NCBI RefSeq assembly: GCF_014655955.1
Contig: NZ_BNBO01000058.1
Location: forward strand, 1-56,732
Direction: 5' to 3'
Origin: Kitasatospora indigofera
GTDB lineage: Bacteria; Actinomycetota; Actinomycetes; Streptomycetales; Streptomycetaceae
DNA length: 56,732 nucleotides
Part shown: piece by piece, positions 56,679-56,732 of the stretch
Position numbering within the stretch: the first letter of the stretch is position 1
Layout of the letters: the number at the start of each line of letters is the position of its first letter
The notes under the pieces: model-generated
What the model was told of the DNA's origin: nothing
Database searches by the model: none
Seen by the model: the letters and a program-made list of their open reading frames with translations, nothing else
Translations under genes and position numbers: made by a program

Positions 56679-56732
56679 AGGGCTTGGTCAGGTCCGTATC
56701 GGTGTGGGTATGTCGCGGTGGCAGGTGGGGCA
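56679..56732. mobile_element. Possible insertion-sequence end at the window edge
   Basis: From CTAGGGCTTGGTCAGG on, the sequence no longer belongs to the DUF5753 gene. The plus strand has an ATG at 56710 that could start a transposase (MSRWQVG...), but only seven codons are visible. The CTAG could be an insertion target. No inverted repeat partner can be seen because the window ends. Confidence 0.3.

Overview
This GC-rich window with very high third-position GC comes from a filamentous actinomycete of the Streptomycetaceae (Streptomyces or Kitasatospora). The evidence is the conserved gene order cimA ... ilvE, leuB ... serA, ilvC, ilvN, ilvB ... gatBAC ... ligA ... mnmA ... opp ... gcvT, gcvH, glyA, sdaA, together with Uma2, DUF397/DUF5753 and LuxR-LAL families typical of this group. 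From memory, the order is collinear with the SCO5470-SCO5529 part of the Streptomyces coelicolor chromosome. Most of the window is core genome; accessory signs are a decayed Uma2 copy, a 57-codon orphan gene and a truncated DUF5753 gene at the right edge.

Left third (1-18.3 kb): branched-chain amino acid and serine biosynthesis, all on the minus strand. cimA (citramalate synthase), leuB and ilvE lie near the left end; ilvB-ilvN-ilvC and serA lie at 12.5-18 kb. Both cimA and ilvB are preceded by short leader-peptide genes (16 aa with L-A-L-I-I, 13 aa with I-L-V-L) followed by hairpin plus U-run terminators, so both look like ribosome-mediated transcription attenuators. Between these blocks are a YfhO-type membrane protein, a large secreted subtilase and two Uma2 copies, one of them broken.

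Middle (18.3-41.2 kb): two GGDEF/EAL c-di-GMP proteins (one with an eroded EAL domain, one resembling RmdB), a 1040-residue LuxR-LAL regulator, the GatCAB amidotransferase operon with a small membrane protein inserted between gatA and gatB, NAD-dependent DNA ligase, a MetE-like protein, an SDR, a LOG-like protein, MnmA with a cysteine desulfurase, an IclR regulator overlapping a TRIC-type membrane protein, and a VOC protein.

Right third (41.2-56.7 kb): an oligopeptide ABC transporter in the order permease, binding protein, permease, ATPase, ATPase; two SseB-family proteins; then a glycine riboswitch controlling gcvT, followed by gcvH, glyA and sdaA, which together interconvert and degrade glycine and serine. 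Stem-loops separate most of these genes. glyA ends in a run of 15-nt tandem repeats that copies its own stop-codon region. The edge holds an SMI1/KNR4 gene and a DUF397/DUF5753 pair whose N-terminal half is replaced by unrelated, possibly insertion-sequence, DNA.

The most interesting signals are regulatory: paired attenuators using rare control codons, repeated stem-loops between co-directional genes, the glyA stop-codon repeat, possible dyad operators, and small genes inside or beside core operons. I found no tRNA, rRNA, CRISPR array or complete mobile element.
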